From assembly GCA_027306955.1 (NCBI GenBank), contig DAHUXX010000058.1, positions 1 to 7,308 of the forward strand: a DNA stretch of 7,308 nucleotides, read 5' to 3'. The notes beneath the pieces were generated by a model. It was not told the DNA's origin and did not search any database. It worked only from the letters and a program-made list of their open reading frames with translations. Position 1 is the stretch's first letter, and each line of letters opens with the position of its first letter. Of the stretch, positions 1 to 7,083 are shown piece after piece. A program made the position numbers and the translations under genes. This DNA is from Acetobacteraceae bacterium (GTDB taxonomy: Bacteria > Pseudomonadota > Alphaproteobacteria > Acetobacterales > Acetobacteraceae).

Positions 1-126
1 CTCGCCGTCCCGGTCAAGGAGTTCCAGGCCTGGGTGGCCTACGCGAAGAACAAGTACGCGAGCAACGCGGCACCGGCATCCAATCTCACGGCATCGGCGG
101 GCGGCGTGCCCGCGCCGGTGCGCTGA
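1..126 (+). CDS. ctaC: Cytochrome c oxidase subunit II, C-terminal end (partial)
   Basis: Frame 1 is open from the window edge to a TGA at 124-126 and gives the last 41 residues of a protein. The stretch VPVKEFQAWVAYAKNKYA resembles the helix that closes the CuA domain of subunit II, where a pattern like 'xxFxAWVxxAKxKYA' is common. After it comes an Ala/Ser/Pro-rich tail of about 21 residues, which looks like a flexible periplasmic end. Subunit II carries the CuA centre that accepts electrons from cytochrome c. The CuA ligands lie upstream and cannot be checked. The position 20 bases before the subunit I start supports the call strongly, since ctaC-ctaD is the usual order. Without that context the fragment alone would be weak evidence. 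Confidence 0.85.
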   Translation, partial: LAVPVKEFQAWVAYAKNKYASNAAPASNLTASAGGVPAPVR

Positions 127-130
127 CCGC

Positions 131-136
131 GAGGAG
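131..136 (+). promoter_or_regulatory. Ribosome binding site of ctaD
   Basis: GAGGAG lies 10 bases before the ATG at 147, in the 20-base gap after the subunit II stop. It is the clearest Shine-Dalgarno sequence in the operon and supports the ATG at 147 as the start of subunit I. Confidence 0.6.
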
Positions 137-146
137 TCGACGTAGA

Positions 147-1760
147 ATGAGCAGCGCAACCTCCGAGTTCCACGGCCCCGAGGCGCACGGCGAACACGCG
201 CATCACGACCACAAGCCCGGCTTCGTCCAGCGCTGGTTGATGAGCACCAACCACAAGGACATCGGCACGCTCTATCTTACCTTCGCGATTGTCGCCGGTC
301 TGCTCGGCGGCGCGCTGTCCATGATCATGCGCGCCCAGCTGCTGTATCCTGGCCAGCACCTCGTCGGCAGCGGGCAGGAGTGGAACACGATCGTGACCGC
401 CCACGGGCTGATCATGGTCTTCTTCGTCGTCATGCCGGCGATGATCGGCGGCTTCGGCAACTGGTTCGTGCCGCTGATGATCGGCGCGCCGGACATGGCT
501 TTCCCGCGCCTCAACAACATCAGCTTCTGGCTGCTGATTCCGGCCCTGACCCTGATCCTGGTCGGGCTCGCGCTCGGCGAATCGGGGACCGGCTGGACCC
601 TCTATCCGCCGCTTTCGAACGCGACCTTCCAGCCCGGCATCGGTATGGATTGCACGCTGTTCGCGCTGCATCTCGCTGGCATCTCCTCGCTGCTCGGCGC
701 GATCAACTTCATCACCACCATCTTCAACATGCGCGCGCCGGGCATGACGCTGCACCGGATGCCGCTGTTCGTGTGGTCGATGCTGGTCACCGCCTTCCTG
801 CTGCTGCTGTCGATCCCGGTGCTCGCCGGCGCGATCACGATGCTGATAACCGACCGCGACTTCGGTACCTCCTTCTTCGACCCCAACGGCGGCGGCGACC
901 CCGTGCTGTTCGAGCACCTGTTCTGGTTCTTCGGCCACCCCGAGGTCTACATCATGATCCTGCCGGGCTTCGGCATGATCTCGCACGTGATCTCCACCTT
1001 CTCGAAGAAGCCGGTGTTCGGCTACCTCGGCATGGCGTACGCGATGGTGGCGATCGGCGTGGTCGGCTTCGTGGTCTGGGCGCACCACATGTTCGTCTCC
1101 GGCATCTCGGTGGACACCCGCGCCTACTTCATGTTCGCGACTCTGGTGATCGCGGTGCCCACGGGCATCAAGGTGTTCTCCTGGATCGCGACGATGTGGG
1201 GCGGCTCGATCGAGATGACCGTGCCCATGCTCTGGGCCGTTGGGTTCATCTTCCTCTTCACCATCGGCGGCGTCAGCGGCGTGGTGCTGGCCAACGCCTC
1301 CATCGACCAGGTGCTGCACAACACCTACTACGTGGTGGCGCACTTCCACTACGTGCTCTCGCTCGGCGCCGTGTTCTCGATCTTCGCCGGCTTCTACTAC
1401 TGGATCGGCAAGATGAGCGGCCGGCCCTATCCCGAGTTCTGGGGCAAGGTGCATTTCTGGGTGACGTTCATCGGTGTGAACCTCACCTTCTTCCCGATGC
1501 ACTTCCTCGGCCTCGCGGGCATGCCGCGCCGCTACCCGGACTATCCCGCGGCATTCGCGGGCTGGAACTTCGTCGCCTCGATCGGCGGCTTCATCAGTGG
1601 CTTCTCGGTGCTGATCTTCCTCTACGTGCTGTTCCGCATCTTCACGTCGAAGGAGCGGCTGGCGGACAACTACTGGGGCGAGGGTGCCACGACGCTCGAG
1701 TGGACGGTGAGCTCGCCGCCGCCGTTCCACACCTTTGAGGAACTGCCGCGGATCGGGTGA
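147..1760 (+). CDS. ctaD: Cytochrome c oxidase subunit I (aa3-type, heme-copper oxidase)
   Basis: This 537-residue inner-membrane protein is the catalytic subunit that reduces O2 to water and pumps protons. All metal ligands of the family are visible: His86 and His401 for heme a, His399 for heme a3, and His264, His313 and His314 for CuB. The HPEVY motif at 264-268 contains the Tyr268 expected to be cross-linked to His264. Proton channel residues of the A1 class are present: Asp116 (GAPDMAFPR), Glu266 and Lys342 (PTGIKVFSW). About twelve membrane helices are evident, and the length is normal for alphaproteobacteria. The N-terminus before the first helix is rich in histidine (His9, 14, 17, 19, 20, 22). 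The ATG has a good ribosome binding site. The gene sits between subunit II and heme O synthase in a tightly packed operon. Confidence 0.98.
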   Translation: MSSATSEFHGPEAHGEHAHHDHKPGFVQRWLMSTNHKDIGTLYLTFAIVAGLLGGALSMIMRAQLLYPGQHLVGSGQEWNTIVTAHGLIMVFFVVMPAMIGGFGNWFVPLMIGAPDMAFPRLNNISFWLLIPALTLILVGLALGESGTGWTLYPPLSNATFQPGIGMDCTLFALHLAGISSLLGAINFITTIFNMRAPGMTLHRMPLFVWSMLVTAFLLLLSIPVLAGAITMLITDRDFGTSFFDPNGGGDPVLFEHLFWFFGHPEVYIMILPGFGMISHVISTFSKKPVFGYLGMAYAMVAIGVVGFVVWAHHMFVSGISVDTRAYFMFATLVIAVPTGIKVFSWIATMWGGSIEMTVPMLWAVGFIFLFTIGGVSGVVLANASIDQVLHNTYYVVAHFHYVLSLGAVFSIFAGFYYWIGKMSGRPYPEFWGKVHFWVTFIGVNLTFFPMHFLGLAGMPRRYPDYPAAFAGWNFVASIGGFISGFSVLIFLYVLFRIFTSKERLADNYWGEGATTLEWTVSSPPPFHTFEELPRIG

Positions 1761-1767
1761 AACGCGG

Positions 1768-2715
1768 ATGAGCGCAACCACCAGCATAGCCGGCCTGCCG
1801 TCCTCGACGGCGGGCGACTGGCTCCAGCTCCTGAAACCGCGGGTGCTGGTGCTCGTCGTCTACACCGCGGTGGCGGGCCTGGCGATGGCGCCGGATCCGC
1901 TGCACCCGGTGCTGGCCTTCGCCGCGATCCTCGCGATCACCGTTGCGGCCGGTGCTGCGGGTGCGCTCAACATGTGGTTCGACCGCGACATCGACGCAGT
2001 GATGTCGCGCACCGCGCGTCGCCCGATCCCCGCGGGGCGCATCGGCCCGGGGGAGGCCTTCGCCTTCGGGGTGGTGCTCGCGGTGGCCTCGGTCATGGTC
2101 ATGGGCCTGGCCACGAACCTGATGGCTGCGTCCTGGCTGGCCCTCTCCATCCTGTTCTACGTTCTGGTCTACACGGTCTGGCTGAAGCGCCGGACGGCAC
2201 AAAACATTGTCATCGGCGGCGCCGCGGGCGCGTTCCCGCCGATCATCGGCTGGGTCGCCGCAACCGGGCACCTGGCGCTGCTGCCGGTGCTGATGTTCGC
2301 GATCGTGTTCGTTTGGACGCCACCGCATTTCTGGTCGCTCGCCCTTTACGCCTCGGGCGACTACGCGCGTGCCGGCGTGCCGATGCTGCCGGTGGTCTCG
2401 GGCGCACGCGTGACGCGGGCCAACATCCTCGCCTACACCGTGCTGCTCGCAGCGACCTCCGTTGCGCCGTGGCTGCTGGGCCTCACCGGGCCGGTCTATG
2501 GCGTGGTGGCGCTGGCGTTGGGGGTGCGCTTCATGTGGCACGCGGCGCGGGTATGGCGCGATCAGGCGGACGCCAGCGGGCGCAGCCGCCGCAACGACGC
2601 CGCGGCGCGGGCCGCGTTCCGCTTCTCCATCCTCTACCTCTTCGTGCTGTTCGGGGCCCTGGTCGCCGACCGGCTCGTCTTCCACAGCGCGGGGTTGCAT
2701 GTCTGGGTCGGTTGA
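1768..2715 (+). CDS. ctaB: Protoheme IX farnesyltransferase (heme O synthase)
   Basis: This UbiA-superfamily membrane prenyltransferase adds a farnesyl group to heme b to make heme O, the precursor of the heme a used by subunit I. It has 315 residues, a normal length for the family. The first aspartate-rich motif is clear as N68-x3-D72-x-D74-x-D76 followed by RTARRP. The other family blocks seen are KPRV at 23-26, YTVWLKRRTAQNIVIGG at about 135-151, WTPPHFWSLAL at 183-193 and DYARAGVPMLPVV at 198-210. Several hydrophobic helices cover the rest. I chose the ATG at 1768, seven bases after the ctaD stop, with GGGTGA at 1755-1760 as a plausible ribosome binding site. A TTG at 1735 would add 11 unlikely residues overlapping ctaD. 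The place directly after ctaD is typical for alphaproteobacteria. Confidence 0.96.
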   Translation: MSATTSIAGLPSSTAGDWLQLLKPRVLVLVVYTAVAGLAMAPDPLHPVLAFAAILAITVAAGAAGALNMWFDRDIDAVMSRTARRPIPAGRIGPGEAFAFGVVLAVASVMVMGLATNLMAASWLALSILFYVLVYTVWLKRRTAQNIVIGGAAGAFPPIIGWVAATGHLALLPVLMFAIVFVWTPPHFWSLALYASGDYARAGVPMLPVVSGARVTRANILAYTVLLAATSVAPWLLGLTGPVYGVVALALGVRFMWHAARVWRDQADASGRSRRNDAAARAAFRFSILYLFVLFGALVADRLVFHSAGLHVWVG

Positions 2716-2716
2716 C

Positions 2717-2854
2717 ATGACGGACAAGGATTTCATGCGCCGCCGCCGCGGCCGCAGCATCGCGCTGTTCCTCGCTCTCGCCGGTGTCGCGTTGCTGTTC
2801 TACGCCATGGCGATGGTCAAATTCGCCACCCAGGCCGTGCACATCGTGCACTGA
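2717..2854 (+). CDS. coxF: Small CoxF-like cytochrome oxidase assembly protein
   Basis: This 45-residue protein starts one base after the ctaB stop, so its translation is probably coupled to ctaB. It has a short basic N-terminus (RRRRGR at about residues 8-13) followed by one membrane helix at roughly residues 14-34 (IALFLALAGVALLFYAMAMV). It ends in a short tail with two histidines (VHIVH). A basic start and a single helix ending in a 'LFYxxxxVK'-like pattern match the small CoxF proteins encoded after ctaB in alphaproteobacterial aa3 operons. Their exact role is not well defined, and the family call rests on remembered similarity plus position. An alternative is a remnant of the N-terminal anchor of Cox11/CtaG, which also has basic residues before a single helix. 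The CoxF reading is favoured because the pattern after the helix fits CoxF and lacks the Cox11-type 'PLYxxFC' segment. Confidence 0.72.
   Translation: MTDKDFMRRRRGRSIALFLALAGVALLFYAMAMVKFATQAVHIVH
2837..2851 (+). repeat. Perfect 6-bp inverted repeat at the 3' end of the CoxF-like gene
   Basis: GTGCAC-ATC-GTGCAC forms a 6-bp stem with a 3-base loop, or reads as two copies of the self-complementary hexamer GTGCAC. It encodes the last five residues (VHIVH) and ends right at the stop codon. No T-run follows, so a classical terminator is unlikely. It could slow ribosomes or protect an mRNA end, or it may simply be a by-product of coding for VH twice. No function is shown by the sequence. Confidence 0.35.
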
Positions 2855-2899
2855 CCGCATTCCCTTCCGCGCTGAACCCTTCGACCAGCAGGATCCCCG

Positions 2900-3739
2900 A
2901 TGAGCACCGAAGCCCAGATCGTCCCATCCGGCCTCAAGCAGCCATACCACCTCGTCACGCCCAGCATCTGGCCGCTGGTCGGGGCGCTCGGCGGTGGGCT
3001 GACCCTGTTCGGCATCATCCTTGCTGCGCATTTCGGCGACTTCATCGTGCTCGGAATCGGCCTGCTGATCGTGCTCGCCACCATGTTTTTCTGGTGGCGC
3101 GACGTTATCCGCGAGAGCCGCACGCCGGGCCTGCACACGATGGTCGTGCGCGTCGGCCTGCGCTACGGGATGATGCTGTTCATCACGTCGGAGGTGATGT
3201 TCTTCGTCGCCTTCTTCTGGGCGTTCTTCTATTACGGGCTGTTCCCGTCGAACATTTCCGGCCTGTTGCATCCGTCCTGGCCGCCGCCTGGGGTCATGAC
3301 CCCGTACACGTTCGGCATCCCGCTGCTCAATACCATGATCCTGCTGCTCTCGGGCACCACGGTGACCTGGGCGCACCACGCGCTGATCGAGGGCGATCGC
3401 AAGGGGCTGCTGACCGGGCTCGCGCTCACTGTGCTGCTCGGCGCCAGCTTTACCGGCTTCCAGGCCTACGAATACATGCACGCGCCCTTCCACTTCTCGG
3501 GCGGCGGCATCTATCCGGCGGTGTTCTTCCTCGCCACCGGCTTTCACGGCTTCCACGTCATCGTCGGCACGCTGTTCCTGCTGGTTTGCTGGTTCCGCGC
3601 CAAGGCCGGCCAGTTCACGCCGCAGCGCCATTTCGGCTTCGAGGCAGCGGCCTGGTACTGGCACTTCGTGGACGTGGTGTGGCTGTTCCTGTTCGTCTGC
3701 GTCTACTGGTGGGGCCACGGCGTCTACGCCGCCGGCTGA
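2900..3739 (+). CDS. ctaE: Cytochrome c oxidase subunit III
   Basis: This 279-residue membrane protein is the third core subunit of the aa3 oxidase. It binds lipid and helps keep proton uptake and turnover stable rather than carrying redox metals. Family landmarks are PYHLVTPSIWP at 15-25, TSEVMFF at 96-102 with the conserved Glu98, the HAPFHFSGGGIYP-like region at 194-206, GFHGFHVIVG at 214-223 and AWYWHFVDVVWLFL at 251-264. Seven membrane helices are expected and hydrophobic stretches fit this. Length is in the usual range of about 260-295. AGGA at 2890-2893 sits six bases before the ATG. The 45-base gap upstream contains no gene and is where Cox11/CtaG is normally encoded in related operons. 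Confidence 0.97.
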   Translation: MSTEAQIVPSGLKQPYHLVTPSIWPLVGALGGGLTLFGIILAAHFGDFIVLGIGLLIVLATMFFWWRDVIRESRTPGLHTMVVRVGLRYGMMLFITSEVMFFVAFFWAFFYYGLFPSNISGLLHPSWPPPGVMTPYTFGIPLLNTMILLLSGTTVTWAHHALIEGDRKGLLTGLALTVLLGASFTGFQAYEYMHAPFHFSGGGIYPAVFFLATGFHGFHVIVGTLFLLVCWFRAKAGQFTPQRHFGFEAAAWYWHFVDVVWLFLFVCVYWWGHGVYAAG

Positions 3740-3749
3740 CCCTGCTGCC

Positions 3750-4463
3750 GTGAGCGCCTTGCGCCGTCGGCTGCTGGTGCCGACGGCCACCAGCGCCTTC
3801 TTCTTCGTGGCGCTGGTCGCTCTCGGGGTCTGGCAGCTTTACCGGCTGCGCTGGAAGGAAGGAATCCTGGCGCAGATCGCGGTGTCCGAGGCGGCGCCGC
3901 CGGTGCCGCTGACCAGGACCCCGCCGCGCTACACCCGCGTCATCGTCAAGGGCCACTTCCTGCCGGGCTTCGCCGCGCTCTACGGCGACTCCACCCGCGA
4001 CGGGAAGGTTGGCCTGGTGATCGGCGCCGACGTCCTGGCGCTGCTGGTGCGCGACGGCGCGCCGCCGATCCTGGTCGATCGCGGCTGGGTGCCGGTGCCG
4101 GTCAATGGCCGCGCACCCCCTCCGCCCAGGGGCGATGTCTCCGCCGTCGGCTACGTCCAGCATCCGGAAGCCGCGGGCCTGTTCACGCCGCGGGACGATC
4201 CCAAGGCCGGGCGCGTCTACGCGCTCAACCCCGCGCGCATCGCCGCGGAGTTCCACCTGCCGAAGCCGGCCGACATTGCCATCGTGGTGATGGGCAACGT
4301 GCCGCCGGGCCCCGTGTCACGCGACGCCACCGAGCCTGTCCCCGCCCCGCACCTGCCGCGCCCGCCGAACAACCATCTCGAGTATGCGATGACCTGGTTC
4401 GCCCTCGCGGTGGCGCTGGTCATCATCTACACCTCCTACGTGCGAAGGATGCTCCGCGAATGA
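3750..4463 (+). CDS. SURF1 family cytochrome c oxidase assembly protein
   Basis: This 237-residue inner-membrane protein belongs to the SURF1/Shy1 family, which helps insert heme a into subunit I during oxidase assembly. The architecture is typical: an N-terminal helix at about 12-30 carrying the signature GVWQLYR (26-32), a large soluble domain with VDRGWVPVP at 109-117 and a PEAAGLFTPRDDP-like segment at 139-151, and a second helix at about 211-230. The NNHLEYAMTWF motif at 207-217 just before the C-terminal helix is diagnostic. Translation starts at a GTG 10 bases after the ctaE stop. No strong ribosome binding site is visible, so coupling to ctaE is likely. This start leaves a short basic segment before the first helix, as expected. 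The last gene of the oxidase set, it overlaps the downstream peptidase by 4 bases. Confidence 0.93.
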   Translation: MSALRRRLLVPTATSAFFFVALVALGVWQLYRLRWKEGILAQIAVSEAAPPVPLTRTPPRYTRVIVKGHFLPGFAALYGDSTRDGKVGLVIGADVLALLVRDGAPPILVDRGWVPVPVNGRAPPPPRGDVSAVGYVQHPEAAGLFTPRDDPKAGRVYALNPARIAAEFHLPKPADIAIVVMGNVPPGPVSRDATEPVPAPHLPRPPNNHLEYAMTWFALAVALVIIYTSYVRRMLRE

Positions 4464-5965
4464 ACGACGCTCCCGCCGGGACCGACGCCTACGGCCGGCT
4501 CGCTTCCCGCTTCGCGCGCATCGCCACGGTGCGCGAGGCGGCGGCGGTGCTGGACTGGGACGCTTCCACCATGATGCCCGCCGGCGGCGGTGCCGCGCGC
4601 GGCGAGCAGCTCGCGGTGCTGGCCGGCATCGCGCACGCGATGCTGACCGAGCCCCAGGTTGCCGACGACCTCGCGGCGGCCGAGGCATCCCCGCCCGCCG
4701 GCGCGTGGGAGGCGGAGAACCTGCGCCTCATGCGCCACGCCCATACCCGCGCGACGGCGCTGCCCGCGGACCTCGTCGAGGCGCTGGCCCGCGCCAGTTC
4801 CGACTGCGAGAAGATCTGGCGTGGCGCGCGGGCGGCGAGCGATTTCGCCCGGGTGCGCGGCGCGCTGGCCGGGCTCCTGCGCCTGGTGCGGGAGAGCGCC
4901 GCGGCGCTCGGACCCGCCCTCGGCCTCTCGCCCTACGACGCGCTGATGGACGACAACCAGCGCGGCGTCACCGCGGCGCAGGCGGGCGCCATCTTCACCG
5001 CCTACGAGGCGTTCCTGCGCGAGAACCTCGCGGAGATCGAGGCGAGGCAGGCGCGACGCCCAGCGCCGGTCTCGCCGCGCGGCCCGTTTCCCATCGCGGC
5101 GCAGGAGGCGCTGGCCTGGAAGCTGGCCCAGCGCCTCGGGCTGGAGCCGGAGCACACGCGGCTGGACCGCTCGGTGCATCCGTTCTGCGGCGGCACGCAC
5201 ACGGATGTACGCATCACCTCACGCTACAACGAGGAAGAAGCCGCGACCGCGATGATGAGCGTGCTGCACGAGACCGGGCACGCGCTGTACGAGCGCGGTC
5301 TGCCGCCCGCGTGGGCGCGCCAGCCCGTGGGCCAGGCCGCGGGCAACGCGGTGCACGAGAGCCAGTCCCTGATCATGGAGATGCAGGCCTGCCGCTCGGA
5401 TGCGTTCCTCGGCTATCTCGGCCGCGAGATGCACGCCGCGTTCGGCGGCGACGCGGCGCCCTATGAGAAAGCCAACCTCGCCCGGCTGCTGCGCCGCGTG
5501 GAGCGCGGGCATATCCGCGTGGATGCCGACGAAGTGACGTATCCCGCGCATGTCATCCTGCGCTTCCGGCTGGAGCAGGCATTGCTCGCCGGCGACCTCC
5601 AGGTCGCCGACCTGCCGGGCGCCTGGGCGGAACAGACCCGCGCGCTCCTCGGCAACGAGCCGCCGGACGGCCGGCGCGGCTGCCTGCAGGACATCCATTG
5701 GTATTCCGGCGCGTTCGGCTATTTCCCGAGCTACTCGCTGGGCGCCATGGCCGCCGCCCAGCTCATGGCTGCGGCGCGGCGGTCTCTGCCGGACCTTGAC
5801 GCCGCACTCGCCGAGGGCGACGTCTCGCAACTGCTCGCCTGGCTGCGCCGCGAGGTGCACGCGCGCGCAAGCCTCTTCGGCATGGACGCGCTGATGCAGG
5901 CGGCCACCGGCAAGCCGCTCGACCCCGCGGACTTCCTGGCGCATCTGCGGACGAGGTATCTCTAG
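4460..5965 (+). CDS. Carboxypeptidase Taq, M32 family metallopeptidase
   Basis: This 501-residue soluble protein fits the M32 family of metal-dependent carboxypeptidases, which remove single residues from the C-termini of peptides, probably in the cytoplasm as no signal peptide is seen. The zinc motif HETGH is at 270-274, with the third ligand expected in HESQS (Glu300). Other M32 blocks are LDWD at 31-34, HPF at 240-242, DVRIT at 249-253, RVDADEVTYPAHV at 353-365, LQDIHW at 409-414 and GYFPSYSLG at 420-428. Length is normal and no active-site residue looks lost. The ATG overlaps the SURF1 stop in an ATGA arrangement, and GAAGGA at 4444-4449 could serve as ribosome binding site, so co-expression with the oxidase operon is likely. 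The physiological substrate cannot be deduced; general peptide turnover is the default assumption. Confidence 0.95.
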   Translation: MNDAPAGTDAYGRLASRFARIATVREAAAVLDWDASTMMPAGGGAARGEQLAVLAGIAHAMLTEPQVADDLAAAEASPPAGAWEAENLRLMRHAHTRATALPADLVEALARASSDCEKIWRGARAASDFARVRGALAGLLRLVRESAAALGPALGLSPYDALMDDNQRGVTAAQAGAIFTAYEAFLRENLAEIEARQARRPAPVSPRGPFPIAAQEALAWKLAQRLGLEPEHTRLDRSVHPFCGGTHTDVRITSRYNEEEAATAMMSVLHETGHALYERGLPPAWARQPVGQAAGNAVHESQSLIMEMQACRSDAFLGYLGREMHAAFGGDAAPYEKANLARLLRRVERGHIRVDADEVTYPAHVILRFRLEQALLAGDLQVADLPGAWAEQTRALLGNEPPDGRRGCLQDIHWYSGAFGYFPSYSLGAMAAAQLMAAARRSLPDLDAALAEGDVSQLLAWLRREVHARASLFGMDALMQAATGKPLDPADFLAHLRTRYL

Positions 5966-5974
5966 TTTCGGGTG

Positions 5975-5991
5975 CGGGGCCAATGGCCCCG
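5975..5991. terminator. GC-rich hairpin between convergent genes, possible bidirectional terminator
   Basis: CGGGGCC-AAT-GGCCCCG forms a perfect 7-bp stem with a 3-base loop, 10 bases after the stop of the M32 gene and 25 bases beyond the stop of the opposing hydrolase gene. A weaker GGGG-CGGA-CCCC repeat follows at 5999-6010. The location in the 50-base convergent gap is what a terminator would have. Neither strand shows a T-run after the stem, so intrinsic termination is uncertain and the hairpin may instead mark an mRNA 3' end. Confidence 0.45.
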
Positions 5992-6015
5992 GCGGGCGGG
6001 GGCGGACCCCACTGC

Positions 6016-7020
6016 TTACTGAAACAGCTTTTCGATCTCGTCGCCGGGCACGTCCTCGACGCGCGCGTGCGCCCAGCGCGGCTTGCGGTCCTTGTCCACG
6101 ACCATCGCGCGCACGCCCTCGGCGAAGTCCGCGTGCCGGGTCACGCGCAGCGACAGCGCGAGTTCCGCGTCCAGGCAGGCGCGCAGGCTGCGGCCCGCGC
6201 CCTCGGCGATCAGCCGGTGCGACCACAGCAGCGAGGCGGGCGACATGGCGCGCAGCGTCGAGAGCGTTGCCCTTGCCCATTCCGTGCCCTCCGTCTCCAG
6301 CGCCGCGAGGATCGCGGGGACGGAATCGCGGCCGAAGCAGCGGTCGATCGCCTCCCGATGCGGCGCGAGCGAAAAGGGCGGCAACGGCGCGGCATGGGTG
6401 GCGACGGCGGTCGCGCCATCGCGCGCGAGGTCGGCCTCCAGCACCGGGAGGCGCTCGCGCGGCACGAAGTGCGTCGCCAGCCCCGCATGCACCGCGTCCG
6501 CGCCCGCGACGCGCGTGCCGGTAAGGCCGAGATAGAAGCCAAGCGCCCCCGGCAGGCGCGGCAGGAAGTAGCTTGCGCCGATATCGGGGAAGAAGCCGAT
6601 GGCGGTTTCCGGCATGGCGAAGGTCGCGGCCTCGGTCGCGACCCGGATATCGCCGTGCACCGAAACCCCGATGCCGCCGCCCATGCAGATGCCGTCGATC
6701 AGGGCGACGTAGGGCACCGGGCACGTGGCGATCGCGGCGTTGAGCGCATATTCCTCGGCGAAGAAATCGCGCACGGCGTCCATCTCGCCGGCCATCGCGT
6801 GGGCCCGGATGGCACGGATGTCGCCGCCGGCGCAGAAGGCCCGCCCGCCCGCGCCGGCGATTGCGATCACATGCACGCGCGGCCGGGCCGCGAACCCGTC
6901 GAGCGCCGCCTGCAGGGCGCGGATCATGCTGAGGTCGAGCGCGTTAAGCGCCGCCGGCCGGTCGAGCAGGATGCGGCCGAGCCGTCCTTCGGTGGTGATA
7001 CGCACGAACTCGCTGGTCAT
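6016..7020 (-). CDS. 3-hydroxyisobutyryl-CoA hydrolase-type enoyl-CoA hydratase/isomerase family protein
   Basis: This 334-residue crotonase-superfamily protein best fits 3-hydroxyisobutyryl-CoA hydrolase, which releases 3-hydroxyisobutyrate from its CoA ester in valine degradation. The N-terminal part has the crotonase core: RPAALNALDLSMI at 21-33 and oxyanion-hole segments GRAFCAGGD at 59-67 and GICMGGGIGVS at 110-120. MPETAIGFFPDIGASYFLPR at 136-155 holds Glu138 and Asp146, spaced as the catalytic Glu/Asp pair of the hydrolases. The extra C-terminal region ends in DFAEGVRAMVVDKDRKPRW at 298-316, which separates this subfamily from ordinary enoyl-CoA hydratases of about 260 residues. The ATG at 7018-7020 was chosen because homology starts right after it; upstream extension to 7272 gives Arg-rich, unrelated sequence. 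The ribosome binding site is weak (GGAA, about 10 bases upstream). No other valine-pathway gene is in view, so the substrate is inferred from family; a general acyl-CoA hydratase role is less likely. Confidence 0.88.
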   Translation of the reverse strand: MTSEFVRITTEGRLGRILLDRPAALNALDLSMIRALQAALDGFAARPRVHVIAIAGAGGRAFCAGGDIRAIRAHAMAGEMDAVRDFFAEEYALNAAIATCPVPYVALIDGICMGGGIGVSVHGDIRVATEAATFAMPETAIGFFPDIGASYFLPRLPGALGFYLGLTGTRVAGADAVHAGLATHFVPRERLPVLEADLARDGATAVATHAAPLPPFSLAPHREAIDRCFGRDSVPAILAALETEGTEWARATLSTLRAMSPASLLWSHRLIAEGAGRSLRACLDAELALSLRVTRHADFAEGVRAMVVDKDRKPRWAHARVEDVPGDEIEKLFQ

Positions 7021-7083
7021 GCCGGCACGGTTCCGTTGCTGGTTGGGGTTGCGCGCTTCTAGCCGCCGTCGGCAAATGCCGCC
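7021..7083. promoter_or_regulatory. Divergent intergenic gap, presumed promoter region for both flanking genes
   Basis: These 63 bases separate the starts of the minus-strand hydrolase and the plus-strand ABC-type gene, so promoters for both must lie here or inside the opposite genes. I see no convincing -35/-10 pair, operator or strong Shine-Dalgarno sequence on either strand. The role is inferred from gene orientation alone. Confidence 0.35.

Noticed and set aside
1735..1767. Upstream TTG start for ctaB overlapping the end of ctaD
   Set aside because: The 11 added residues do not resemble the family, and the ATG at 1768 has a better placed ribosome binding site and gives the usual length.
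39..1787. 582-codon minus-strand open frame opposite ctaD
   Set aside because: Its translation is dominated by Arg, His, Glu and Asp with no recognisable domain, as expected from the antisense of a GC-rich membrane protein gene. The plus strand encodes a complete subunit I.
2855..2899. Search for a remnant of ctaG in the gap before ctaE
   Set aside because: The 45 bases contain no Cox11-like coding segment in any frame that I could recognise, so a pseudogene cannot be supported.
2531..3790. 419-codon minus-strand open frame opposite ctaB, coxF and ctaE
   Set aside because: It spans three genes and two gene junctions on the other strand and has low-complexity charged composition. It is a GC-bias shadow.
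5219..6724. 501-codon minus-strand open frame over the M32 gene and part of the hydrolase gene
   Set aside because: It runs across the convergent gap and is out of frame with the real hydrolase gene. It is Arg/Ala/Gly-rich and shows no family motif.
5983..7062. 359-codon plus-strand open frame opposite the hydrolase gene
   Set aside because: The minus strand encodes a full crotonase-superfamily protein with catalytic residues, whereas this frame has no recognisable domain.
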